Origin: CAVZCC01 sp963773765
Lineage (GTDB): Bacteria > Actinomycetota > Acidimicrobiia > Acidimicrobiales > Microtrichaceae
DNA: 64,000 bases
Direction: 5' to 3'
Assembly: GCA_963773765.1 (NCBI GenBank)
Contig: CAVZCC010000005.1
Span: 682,001 to 746,000, forward strand
Position numbers and translations under genes: made by a program. The notes under the pieces are model-generated. The model had not been told where the DNA came from. It saw only the letters and a program-made list of their open reading frames with translations, and ran no database searches. Shown piece by piece: positions 9,432-18,896 of this stretch; positions within the stretch are counted from its first letter, which is position 1; the number at the start of each line of letters is the position of its first letter.

Positions 9432-10150
9432 TCAGCGTGCGAGCGGCGGTCGCGGCAGGTCAGCGTGGTCGTCCACCACGTGGTCGGCCTCCGGCCCGTC
9501 CCCGGCGTCGTCGGCCAGGCCCCGGTAGCGCACGCTGGTCCAGCCCACGCCCCGCGCCCCGGCCACATCGGTCCGACGCAGGTCGCCCACGTGCGCGGTG
9601 CGGGCCGGGTCGGGTCGGCCCAGCCCGACGTGGGCGTGGTCGAAGATGCGGGCATCGGGCTTGTACCACCCGACCTCGTCGGAGAACGACCAGTGGTCGA
9701 AGTAGCCCAGCAGGCCGTGGTGGTCCAGGTAGCGGCGCAGCGTGGCGGAGGGCGTCATGCCCACGTCGCAGATGATGCCGATGCGCACCCCCGCCCCCGC
9801 CAGCCGCTCCAGGCAGTCACCGACGTTCGGCGCCACCCGCATGTCGGCCGGGTCCGAGCCCAGGACGACGACCTCGGCCAGGGCGTCCACGGCATCGTCG
9901 GGCACCGCCACCGGGAGGTGGTCGACCGCGGCGACGATCGCCTCACGGGTGCTGACCTGGACGTTGGCCCGCCACCGTTGGTCGAACCAGTGCCAGCCGG
10001 CCTCCATGGCGGCGGCCACCTGTTCGGTGCTGGCCTGCACCCCGTGGGTCGACAGCACCTCGGCCCAGCGACGCTGACGATGGGTCCCGGCCGCGTTCTC
10101 GGCCACCAGCGTGTTCCAGAAGTCGAACGTGACCGCCAGGGCGGGTCCGC

Positions 10151-10154
<4 letters not shown>
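9432..10154 (-). CDS. HAD-family hydrolase
   Basis: 240 residues. Haloacid-dehalogenase fold hydrolase. Motif I is FDFWNTL (nucleophile Asp, but Trp-Asn replaces the acid/base Asp+2 position of phosphatases, where DxD is usual); motif II lies in IGIICDVGMTPS; motif III Lys in GWYKPDARIF; motif IV in TAHVGDLRRTDVAGAR. The substitution at Asp+2 makes a classic phosphatase role less certain. GTG 10154 overlaps the TGA of the malic enzyme gene (GTGA), so the two are translationally coupled. Substrate unknown. Confidence 0.8.
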
Positions 10155-11551
<1,397 letters not shown>

Positions 11552-11560
11552 ACGGGCCGC

Positions 11561-11566
11561 AGGCTA
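11561..11566 (-). promoter_or_regulatory. -10 box of the malic enzyme gene
   Basis: TAGCCT on the minus strand, 9 nt before ATG 11551. Confidence 0.45.
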
Positions 11567-11602
11567 ACGCCCACGTCCGGCCGGGGCCGAAGCGGATCCC
11601 GG

Positions 11603-12182
11603 TCAGGTCCCCTCGTAGCCGAAGCCCAGGTCCGGAGCGGTCACCAGGGGCCGGTAGGCGATGCCCGCATCGGCGGCCATGGCGGCGCAGGTCCCACCCC
11701 GGTCCACCAGCGGCATGATCAGCACCACCTCGGCCCCGAGCTCCTGCACCACGTCCACCGCCTCGAACAGCGACGATCCCCGGGTCACGGTGTCCTCGGT
11801 GATCACCACCCGGTCGCCGGCCCGCAACGGTCCGGCCAGGCGCCCGGTGACGCCGTGGTCCTTGGACTCCTTGCGGATCGTGAAGCTGCGGAGCCGGCGC
11901 CCCCGGGTGGCGGCGACCGCGGCCACGCCGTAGGCCACCGGGTCCGCTCCCACGGTCAGGCCACCGATGGCGGTGGCGTCGGCGGGGATGACCGACGAGC
12001 GCGGCGTCGGCCATCAGCACCACGCCGTCGGGGTCGCACGCGGTCTGCTTGGAGTCGATGAACCAGGAGCTCGACCGACCCGACTTGAGGGTGAACTCGC
12101 CGGTGCGCACCGAGTGCTCCAGCAGGTGCCGGACCAGCGCGGCGTGGGTGTCGGGGGCGATCGGGGCGTCGGGACCGGGCAT
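11603..12182 (-). CDS. pyrE: Orotate phosphoribosyltransferase
   Basis: About 192 residues after removing one extra G near 12000 (ALV-VIPADATAIGGLTVGADP). Makes OMP from orotate and PRPP in pyrimidine synthesis. Signature: TLKSGRSSSWFIDSK near the N-terminus, GVAAVAATRGRRLRSFTIRK with the catalytic lysines, and the PRPP loop VVITEDTVTRGSS. ATG 12182 is 7 nt behind TAGGGT (leaderless pattern). Stands alone. Confidence 0.93.
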
Positions 12183-12189
12183 GCAGCCG

Positions 12190-12195
12190 ACCCTA
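12190..12195 (-). promoter_or_regulatory. -10 box of pyrE (leaderless pattern)
   Basis: TAGGGT on the minus strand, 7 nt before ATG 12182. Confidence 0.55.
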
Positions 12196-12240
12196 CCCAA
12201 GCCACCCCACCCCCTCCCCCACCTGACCCGCAACCGACCG

Positions 12241-12288
12241 TTCTGCGCTGCGAGCCGCGACCCAGAGGTCGCGGCTCGCAGCACAGAA
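12241..12288. repeat. 48-bp palindromic element, copy 1 (probable terminator/REP-like)
   Basis: Two 22-nt arms around the loop CAGA; only one arm position mismatches. The right arm (12267-12288) is identical over 22 nt to that of the second copy at 35800-35821. Lies directly behind the gene at 12309-13454, so it can act as its terminator. Confidence 0.8.
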
Positions 12289-12308
12289 CAGGAAGGGGGG
12301 AGCGCCGG

Positions 12309-13454
12309 TCAGGCCGGGAGCGGGTCCCAGCCCACCAGGCCGTAGCGGGCGAACTCGCCGATGAAGAAGAACTCGTGCAGGCCGTGGCCCACGGCCCCGT
12401 CGGCCACGCCACCGGACTGCACGAAGCGACCGACCTGGTCCACCAGGCCGAACAGCCGGTCCTTGTCCCGCACGTAGTCGACCTCCTGGCCCTGCACCAC
12501 CAGCGGTCCCTGCCACATGCCGTGGCGCCAGTCCGGCTCGAGCCCGTAGCCGGTCCCCAGCATCAGCCAGCAGTCCAGCAGCGGGGTCATGGCGATCTCG
12601 AAGCCTCCCCCCGGCGCGTCCGGGAAGGACAGGGTGGAGCGCTCGATGTGGCGGGTGCCGGGGGTGATCACGGCGTCGTGGTCGGGACGGCCCAGCCACT
12701 CCGGTTCACGGTCGGGGTCGGCCCAGATGCGCACCGCCTCCTCCAGCTCCCGGTTGCCGTCGTCGTGCTCGTTGACGATGTAGAGGATGGAGTGGTCGTC
12801 GAACTGCATGGGGGCGTAGTTCCACATGCCCACCATCTGGCCCTCGGTGCGGATGCCGGGCGGCTCCTCCTCCCCCACGGGGCGGATGCCCCAGCTCCGG
12901 TCCCGGGTCCCCCACCAGGAGTCGGGCGTGACGTCGAAGGTGGTGTCGCCGGTGGTGATGGTGCCGGTCCAGCGTCCGGTCTGGGCCAGGCGCATGGAGT
13001 CGAACACGGTCCGGCCGTGGCGGCGGATGTACTGGCGGGGCTCCTCGAACGCGGGCATGGCGCCGACCCACCTCAGGTCGAACGACACGTCGCTCTCGTC
13101 GTTCGGCTCGCACACGATGCGCAGCTCGTGCAGGGGACGGATCACCTCCACCCGCAGGGGACCGACGGAGGTGTCCATGCGGTCGCCCAGTTCCCGCGAC
13201 GCCCGCACCACCCGGTGCGACGTCCCGGTGACCACGCAGGCGAAGGCGTCCTCGACGGCCAGGTTGGGGTACTGGCCCAGCCCGAAGATCAGGAACGCGT
13301 CACCGTTGTTGGCGTGGCAGTTGAAGTAGTAGCGGTCGTAGAAGTTGCGGTCGCCGGTGGTGACGTGGCGGATCGTCTCGGACGCCTGGTGGACCGGGAA
13401 GTCGTCCCAGGAGGACAGCGAGCCGTGGGCGCGGGGGGTGGGGAAGTCCGTCAT
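12309..13454 (-). CDS. Conserved protein, possibly AttH/lipocalin-like
   Basis: 381 residues, no signal peptide or membrane helix. Beta-rich sequence with DRYYFNCHANNGDAFLIFGLGQYPNL near the start, then WWGTRDRSWGIRP and MWNYAPMQFDDHSILYI. This order resembles AttH-like (CrtC-superfamily lipocalin) proteins common in steroid- and lipid-degrading actinobacteria; the resemblance is by eye. No catalytic motif recognised. ATG 13454 stands 8 nt behind TAGGGT. Monocistronic, ended by the palindrome at 12241. Confidence 0.6.
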   Translation of the reverse strand: MTDFPTPRAHGSLSSWDDFPVHQASETIRHVTTGDRNFYDRYYFNCHANNGDAFLIFGLGQYPNLAVEDAFACVVTGTSHRVVRASRELGDRMDTSVGPLRVEVIRPLHELRIVCEPNDESDVSFDLRWVGAMPAFEEPRQYIRRHGRTVFDSMRLAQTGRWTGTITTGDTTFDVTPDSWWGTRDRSWGIRPVGEEEPPGIRTEGQMVGMWNYAPMQFDDHSILYIVNEHDDGNRELEEAVRIWADPDREPEWLGRPDHDAVITPGTRHIERSTLSFPDAPGGGFEIAMTPLLDCWLMLGTGYGLEPDWRHGMWQGPLVVQGQEVDYVRDKDRLFGLVDQVGRFVQSGGVADGAVGHGLHEFFFIGEFARYGLVGWDPLPA

Positions 13455-13462
13455 GGCGCCGC

Positions 13463-13468
13463 ACCCTA
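13463..13468 (-). promoter_or_regulatory. -10 box of the 12309-13454 gene
   Basis: TAGGGT on the minus strand, 8 nt before ATG 13454. Confidence 0.5.
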
Positions 13469-13485
13469 CGGCTTCTGACGCCCCG

Positions 13486-14349
13486 TCAGCTCGCGAACCG
13501 GCCGGCCTGGAAGTCCTCCATGGCCTCCATGAGCTGGGCCCGGGTGTTCATCACGAACGGCCCGTAACGGGCCACCGGCTCACGCAGCGGCAGGCCGCTC
13601 AGGACCAGCACCTCGCTCGGCCCGCCATCGGCCGGACCGGCCAGCTCCACCTCGTCGCCGGGACCGAGCACGCCCAGATGGGCCTCCTCCAGGGTCCGTC
13701 CCCCCACCGTGACCTGCCCCACGAGCGGGTACACGAGCACGGTGTGGTCCGGGGGCAGCGTGGTACGGGCCGACGTGTCCGCCTCCAGGGTGAGGTGGGT
13801 GTAGGTGATGGGCGTGTGGGTGCTGCCCGGACCGGTCACCCCGAAGGCCTCCCCGGCCACGACGCGGGCCACCACACCGGGGGCGGGCTCCACCACGGCC
13901 ACGGCGTCCGCCCCCAGGTCCTGGTACGCGGGGGCGATCATCTTGTCCGCAGCCGGCAGGTTCACCCACAGCTGCACGCCGTGCATCCGGCCGCCCGAGC
14001 GCCGGAACGCCTCGGTGGGCCCCTCCTGGTGGATGACCCCGCGACCCGCGGTCATCCACTGCGTGTCGCCGGGGCCGAGCCGGCCGTGGTTGCCCAGGCT
14101 GTCGCGGTGCTCCATCTCACCCTCGAGCAGGTACGTCACGGTCTCGAAGCCGCGGTGGGGGTGCTCCGGCGTGCCCACCGCCTGTCCCGGGGCCTGGTCG
14201 ACCGGTCCCATGTGGTCGAGCAGCAGGAACGGGTCGACCAGTTCCTGGCCGGGGATCGGGAACGGCCGGCGGACGACGAACCCGTCGCCCTCCACCGCCT
14301 CCTGGGCCGGGATGACCTGGCGCACGGTGCGGAGTGTGGTGGTGCTCAT
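13486..14349 (-). CDS. Pirin family protein
   Basis: 287 residues, bicupin. The N-terminal pirin signature is clear: DPFLLLDHMGP, then the metal motif PHRGFETVTYLLEGEMEHRDS (His, His and Glu ligands), and GDTQWMTAGRGVIHQE. C-terminal cupin begins near residue 165. Pirins of this type are iron enzymes, some with quercetinase activity; others act as regulators. ATG 14349 overlaps the stop of the next pirin gene (ATGA), so the pair is co-translated. Confidence 0.92.
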   Translation of the reverse strand: MSTTTLRTVRQVIPAQEAVEGDGFVVRRPFPIPGQELVDPFLLLDHMGPVDQAPGQAVGTPEHPHRGFETVTYLLEGEMEHRDSLGNHGRLGPGDTQWMTAGRGVIHQEGPTEAFRRSGGRMHGVQLWVNLPAADKMIAPAYQDLGADAVAVVEPAPGVVARVVAGEAFGVTGPGSTHTPITYTHLTLEADTSARTTLPPDHTVLVYPLVGQVTVGGRTLEEAHLGVLGPGDEVELAGPADGGPSEVLVLSGLPLREPVARYGPFVMNTRAQLMEAMEDFQAGRFAS

Positions 14350-15053
14350 GCGGTCTCCCAGATGACGACCTCGGTGCGGTCCGAGGTGGCGGCCAGACGG
14401 AGCTCACCGGCGTCGGACAGCCGCACGGCGTCACCCTGGGCGAGCGGGTCGGCAACACCCTGGAGCGTGGCCGCGCCACGGGCGATGAAGACGTGCACGT
14501 GCGGTGCCGCGGGCACGGTGACGGCGTCACCGGCACCCAGGCGTGCCACCCACATGGTGGCGTCGCGCTGGTGGATGGCGATGGCACCGTCATGCCCGGC
14601 GCCGGAGGCGACCGCCACCAGCCCGCCGGCGTCGAGCCGCTCGGACAGGTCCAGCTGCTCGTAGCCGGGCGTGACGCCGGCGGTGTCCGGGATGACCCAC
14701 ATCTGCAGGAAGTGCACCGGCAGGTCGGGGTCCGGGTTCATCTCGGAGTGGCGGATGCCGGACCCGGCCGACATGCGCTGGGCCAGTCCGGGGTACAGCA
14801 CGCCGTGGTTGCCCTCGGAGTCGCGGTGCTCCAGCGTCCCCTCCAGCACCCAGGTGACGATCTCCATGTCGCGGTGGGCGTGGGTGCCGAACCCGGAGGC
14901 GGGCGCGACCCGGTCGTCGTTGAGGACCAGCAGCTGGCCGTGGCCCACGTTGGCGGGGTCGTAGTGGTTGGAGAAGCTGAACGAGTGCCAGCTGTCGAGC
15001 CAGCCGATGTCGGTGTGGAACCGCTGCCCGGCCGGGCGGACGTCGATGGTCAT
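14346..15053 (-). CDS. Pirin family protein, YhhW/YhaK-like
   Basis: 235 residues. Cupin metal motif HAHRDMEIVTWVLEGTLEHRDS and SAGSGIRHSEMNP, the arrangement of the short YhhW-type pirins (quercetin 2,3-dioxygenase-like). First gene of a two-pirin operon. A GAGGAGTT ribosome site precedes ATG 15053. A dyad in its promoter (15074-15088) suggests control by a small regulator, possibly redox- or phenol-responsive (inference). Confidence 0.9.
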   Translation of the reverse strand: MTIDVRPAGQRFHTDIGWLDSWHSFSFSNHYDPANVGHGQLLVLNDDRVAPASGFGTHAHRDMEIVTWVLEGTLEHRDSEGNHGVLYPGLAQRMSAGSGIRHSEMNPDPDLPVHFLQMWVIPDTAGVTPGYEQLDLSERLDAGGLVAVASGAGHDGAIAIHQRDATMWVARLGAGDAVTVPAAPHVHVFIARGAATLQGVADPLAQGDAVRLSDAGELRLAATSDRTEVVIWETA

Positions 15054-15073
15054 GGGAACTCCTCGATACCTGA

Positions 15074-15088
15074 ACAGTCAGCTACTGT
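15074..15088. promoter_or_regulatory. Dyad operator over the pirin promoter
   Basis: ACAGT-CAGCT-ACTGT, a perfect 5-bp inverted repeat with 5-bp spacer. On the minus strand its right half forms part of a TACAGT -10-like box, about 25 bp before the ribosome site of the pirin operon. A repressor binding here would block the promoter. Confidence 0.4.
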
Positions 15089-15126
15089 AACTGCAGGCAC
15101 AAGCAGGATGTTCCCCGGGACCCTGA

Positions 15127-15197
15127 CCTGCGCACCCCAGTCCTGCGCACCCCTAGTCCTGCGCACCCCAGTCCTGCGCACCCCAGTCCTGCGCACC
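15127..15197 (+). repeat. Short tandem repeat, five copies of a 15-bp unit
   Basis: CCTGCGCACC recurs at 15127, 15142, 15158, 15173 and 15188 (spacing 15, 16, 15, 15), each followed by CCAGT or a close variant. Non-coding, between purM and the pirin promoter. Confidence 0.85.
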
Positions 15198-15253
15198 TCT
15201 GTCCCGGTGGGCAGGGCCTTCCGGGGCTGGGCGAGCCGACAGGAGCGGCCGAC

Positions 15254-16291
15254 TCAGCCCGAGAACGCGACCTCGCCCGCGCCCGGTACGACCTCGCCGA
15301 TCACCCGGGCGTCCACGCCGGCGGACCGGAGGGCATCCACGGCACCGGCCGTCGCCTCGGGCGGGACCACCGCCACCATGCCGATGCCCAGGTTGAACAC
15401 CCTGCGCATCTCGTCCTCGGTGACGTCGCCGATGCGCTGCAGCTCCGTGAAGATGCGCGGCCACTCCCAGGAGCCCGGGTCCACCAGGGCGTCGCCGTGG
15501 CCACCCAGCACCCGGTTCAGGTTGCCGGGCAGTCCGCCGCCGGTGATGTGGGCCACGGCGTGGACCTCCACCGTGTCCAGCAGGGCCCGGATGGCGGGCG
15601 CGTAGATGACCGACGGGCGGAGGAGCTCCTCCTCCACCGTGGGCGCCCCCTCCCCGGCCCATGCGGGGTCGTGGAGGGCGAGGCCGGCCACGTCGAACAC
15701 CAGGCGCCGGGCCAGCGTGTAGCCGTTGGACCGCAGGCCGGGGGACGGCAGGCCGATCAGGACGTCGCCGGGGGTGACCTGTTCGCCGGTCAGCATCCGG
15801 TCCCGGTCCACCACGCCGACCGCGAAGCCCACCAGGTCGAACTCCCCCGGCTCCATCACGCCGGCGTGCTCGGCCATCTCGCCGCCCACCAGCGAGCAGC
15901 CGGCCTGGCGGCACCCCTCGGCCACCCCGGCCACCAGGTCGCCGATCTGGTCCGGGTCCACCTTGCCGATCGAGATGTAGTCCAGGAAGAACAGCGGCTC
16001 GGCGCCCTGGCACACCAGGTCGTCCACGCACATCGCCACCAGGTCCAGGCCGATGGTGCGGTAGTTGGCCGCGTCGCGGGCCACCACGGCCTTGGTGCCG
16101 ACGCCGTCGGTGGTGGACACCAGCACCGGCTGGCGGTACCGGGCGACGTCCAGCTGGAACAGCCCTCCGAAGCCACCGATGTCGCCGATCACCTCGGGCC
16201 GGAAGGTGGAGCGGACGTCCTCCGCGATCCGGTCCACCGCGTCCTCGCCGGCCTGGATGGACACCCCGGCGGCCTCGTAGGTCTCACCCAC
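15254..16291 (-). CDS. purM: Phosphoribosylformylglycinamidine cyclo-ligase (AIR synthetase)
   Basis: 345 residues. Closes the imidazole ring of AIR using ATP. Family marks: STTDGVGTKAVVA, the metal/ATP region DLVAMCVDDLVCQGAEPLFFLDY, CSLVGGEMAEHAG and the C-terminal HITGGGLPGNLNRVL. GTG 16291 follows a GAGGAG ribosome site and overlaps the purF stop, so purF and purM are translationally coupled. Confidence 0.96.
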   Translation of the reverse strand: MGETYEAAGVSIQAGEDAVDRIAEDVRSTFRPEVIGDIGGFGGLFQLDVARYRQPVLVSTTDGVGTKAVVARDAANYRTIGLDLVAMCVDDLVCQGAEPLFFLDYISIGKVDPDQIGDLVAGVAEGCRQAGCSLVGGEMAEHAGVMEPGEFDLVGFAVGVVDRDRMLTGEQVTPGDVLIGLPSPGLRSNGYTLARRLVFDVAGLALHDPAWAGEGAPTVEEELLRPSVIYAPAIRALLDTVEVHAVAHITGGGLPGNLNRVLGGHGDALVDPGSWEWPRIFTELQRIGDVTEDEMRRVFNLGIGMVAVVPPEATAGAVDALRSAGVDARVIGEVVPGAGEVAFSG

Positions 16292-17918
16292 CGCCCGGCT
16301 CCTCGCGCGCGGCCCGGCCCGCGGCCTCCTGGGACGGCAGCAGGGAGTCGTCGCCGTCCAGCAGGCCGAGCGGCACCGCCGCCGATCCGTCGGTGGTGAG
16401 GTCCACGCCCACCTCCAGGACGCCCTTGCCGGCCTCGGCCGGGATGGGCACGGGGTACACACCGGTCAGGCAGGCCGTGCAGAACCCCGCGTTGGGGGCA
16501 CCCACGGCCTCCACCAGCCCGTCCAGCGTGAGGTAGGCGAGCGTGTCCACGTTCAGGTAGGTGCGGATCTCCTCCACCTCCATGTTGGCGGCGAGCAGCT
16601 CACCCCGGGTGCCGGTGTCCATCCCGTAGAAGCAGGGCCAGCGGTACGGCGGCGAGGACACCCGCAGGTGCACCTGGGCCGCGCCCGCCTCCCGCAGCAT
16701 GCTGACCATGGCCCGGGTGGTGGTGCCCCGCACGATGGAGTCGTCCACCACCACCAGGCGCTGGCCCGCGATGTTCTCCTTGAGCGGGTTGAGCTTCATG
16801 CGCACCCCCAGGGCCCGCATCTCCTGGCTGGGGGCGATGAACGTCCGGCCGATGTAGCGGTTCTTCACCAGGCCGTGGCCGAAGGGGATCCCGGAGCGCC
16901 GGGCGTAGCCCTCCGCGGCGGGGATGCCGGACTCCGGCACCCCCATGACCAGGTCCGCGTCCACCGGTGCCTGGTCGGCCAGGCGCTCGCCCATCCGGAC
17001 CCGTGCCTGGTGGACGTTGCGCCCGTAGAGCTGCGAGTCGGGCCGGGCGAAGTAGACGAACTCGAACAGGCAGAGCTTGGGGTCCGCGGGGGCGTGGGCG
17101 AACGGGTGCAGGGACCGCACGCCGTCGGCGTCGATGACCACCATCTCGCCGGGGTCGAGCTCCCGGACGAAGTGGGCCCCGACGATGTCCAGCGCCGGTG
17201 TCTCCGACGCCAGCACCCAGCCGCCGTCGAGCTTGCCCAGGCACAGGGGCCGGAACCCGTTGGGGTCGCGGACGCCGATGATGCGGTGGCGGTCCATGAG
17301 CACCAGCGAGAACGCGCCCTCGAACCGGGGCAGGACGCTCACCAGCGCCTGCTCCAGCGTGTCGTCACCCGGTCCGATGTGCTCGCACTCGACGGCCAGC
17401 AGCTCGGCCATGGCGTCGGTGTCGCTCGACACCGTGCCGGGGAGCATGCCGGCGTCGTCCACCAGGGCCGCGGTGTTCACCAGGTTGCCGTTGTGGCCCA
17501 ACGCGAACTGGGCATGGGCCACGTCGCGGAACACCGGCTGGGAGTTCTTCCACATGGAGGAGCCGGTGGTGGAGTACCGGGTGTGGCCGATGGCCAGGTC
17601 GCCGTCCAGGGCGGCCAGCGTCCGGTCGTCGAACACGTTGGACACCAGGCCCATGTCCTTGACCACGGTCAGGTAGTCGCCGTCGGAGGTGGCGATGCCC
17701 GCCGACTCCTGGCCGCGGTGCTGCAGGGCGTAGATGCCCAGGTAGGCCAGGTGTGCCACCGGCAGGCCCGGTGCGTAGACCGCGAACACGCCGCAGGCCT
17801 CGCGGGGCTTGCCGCCGTCCAGCAGGTCCTGGTGTGACAGGTCACCGGGGAACGGCACGGCGGTGTCCGGCGGAACGGGGGCGGGGAGGTCGCCGACCGG
17901 GCCGGGGTGGGAGCTCAC
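16284..17918 (-). CDS. purF: Amidophosphoribosyltransferase
   Basis: First committed enzyme of purine synthesis (PRPP plus glutamine to phosphoribosylamine). About 544 residues. The class II amidotransferase nucleophile is the Cys of EACGVFAVYAPG near residue 42, so a roughly 41-residue propeptide must be removed. PRPP loop VVVDDSIVRGTTTR; three of the C-terminal cysteines expected for a 4Fe-4S PurF are visible (C of FYG-region is absent, CTAC near the end is present). Start: GTG 17918 chosen over an in-frame GTG at 17936; neither has a strong ribosome site. Confidence 0.95.
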   Translation of the reverse strand: MSSHPGPVGDLPAPVPPDTAVPFPGDLSHQDLLDGGKPREACGVFAVYAPGLPVAHLAYLGIYALQHRGQESAGIATSDGDYLTVVKDMGLVSNVFDDRTLAALDGDLAIGHTRYSTTGSSMWKNSQPVFRDVAHAQFALGHNGNLVNTAALVDDAGMLPGTVSSDTDAMAELLAVECEHIGPGDDTLEQALVSVLPRFEGAFSLVLMDRHRIIGVRDPNGFRPLCLGKLDGGWVLASETPALDIVGAHFVRELDPGEMVVIDADGVRSLHPFAHAPADPKLCLFEFVYFARPDSQLYGRNVHQARVRMGERLADQAPVDADLVMGVPESGIPAAEGYARRSGIPFGHGLVKNRYIGRTFIAPSQEMRALGVRMKLNPLKENIAGQRLVVVDDSIVRGTTTRAMVSMLREAGAAQVHLRVSSPPYRWPCFYGMDTGTRGELLAANMEVEEIRTYLNVDTLAYLTLDGLVEAVGAPNAGFCTACLTGVYPVPIPAEAGKGVLEVGVDLTTDGSAAVPLGLLDGDDSLLPSQEAAGRAAREEPGGG

Positions 17919-17972
17919 ACGCCCATGGTGGCACACCCCGGCGACGCCGCAGCAACGCCCGGGCCGGGCCGG

Positions 17973-18872
17973 TCAGGCCGGCAGCACCCAGGGCGTCCGG
18001 CTCAGCCGGTCCGGGTCGAAGCGGGCGAGCACCTCCCTCACCGACAGCTCCTCACCCGGTTCGGCCAGGCCCGCGGAGTGGGCCAGCAGGCCGACGACGG
18101 CGGGGATGCGCTCGCCCCGGGCCACCCGCTGGCCGAGCGTCACGGCACCGTGACGCTTGGCCAGGCGCTCCCCGTCGGGCCCCAGGACCAGTGGGACGTG
18201 GGCGTAGGCCGGGGTGGGCAGGCCCAGGAGCCGCTGCAGCAGCACCTGGCGGGGCGTGGTCTCCAGCAGGTCGTCGCCCCGCACCACCTGGTCCACTCCC
18301 TGGTCGGCATCGTCGACGACGACCGCCAGGTTGTACGCGACCACGCCGTCGGACCGCCGCAGCACCAGGTCGTCCACCGCGGACTCCACCGGGCCGCACC
18401 GTTGGTCCACCACCCGGACCACCTCCCCACCGGCGCGGAGGCGCAGCGCGGGACGGCGGCCGGAGCGGTTCCGCGCGGCCCGCTCCGCCTCCGTGAGGTC
18501 GCGGCAGGTGCCCGGATAGGCGCCGTCGGGATGGGGGCCGTGCGGTGCGGCCGCGGCGTCGCGGACCTCCCGCCTGGTGCAGAAGCACTCGTAGGTCAGC
18601 CCCGCGTCCACGAGCGTGGCGACGGCAGCGTCGTGCTGCGCGGTGCGCGCCGACTGGCGGGACACCTCCCCGTCGTGGTCGATCCCCAACGCGGCCAGGT
18701 CGGCCAGCTGTTCGGCCTCGCACACCGGCTCGGCCCCGGTGGTGAGGTCCTCCATGCGCACCAGGAACCGTCCCCCGGCGCTGCGGGCGAAGCACCAGGC
18801 CAGGAGCGCCGTGCGCAGGTTGCCCAGGTGCAGGCTGCCGGACGGGCTCGGGGCGAAGCGGCCGGTGGTCAC
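17973..18872 (-). CDS. gluQ: Glutamyl-Q tRNA(Asp) synthetase
   Basis: 299 residues: a glutamyl-tRNA synthetase catalytic core without the anticodon-binding domain, which attaches glutamate to queuosine of tRNA-Asp. FAPSPSGSLHLGNLRTALLAW holds the HIGH-like motif, ECFCTRREV the zinc-site start, KRHGA the KMSKS-like loop. GTG 18872. A queuosine-dependent tRNA-Asp(GTC) is encoded at 9165. 55 bp upstream of purF on the same strand. Confidence 0.92.
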   Translation of the reverse strand: MTTGRFAPSPSGSLHLGNLRTALLAWCFARSAGGRFLVRMEDLTTGAEPVCEAEQLADLAALGIDHDGEVSRQSARTAQHDAAVATLVDAGLTYECFCTRREVRDAAAAPHGPHPDGAYPGTCRDLTEAERAARNRSGRRPALRLRAGGEVVRVVDQRCGPVESAVDDLVLRRSDGVVAYNLAVVVDDADQGVDQVVRGDDLLETTPRQVLLQRLLGLPTPAYAHVPLVLGPDGERLAKRHGAVTLGQRVARGERIPAVVGLLAHSAGLAEPGEELSVREVLARFDPDRLSRTPWVLPA

Positions 18873-18896
18873 CTCAACGGCCGGGTCCGGCCCCGG

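Noticed and set aside
15127..15197. CRISPR array
   Set aside because: The 15-bp units are directly adjacent, without spacers, and no cas gene is near.
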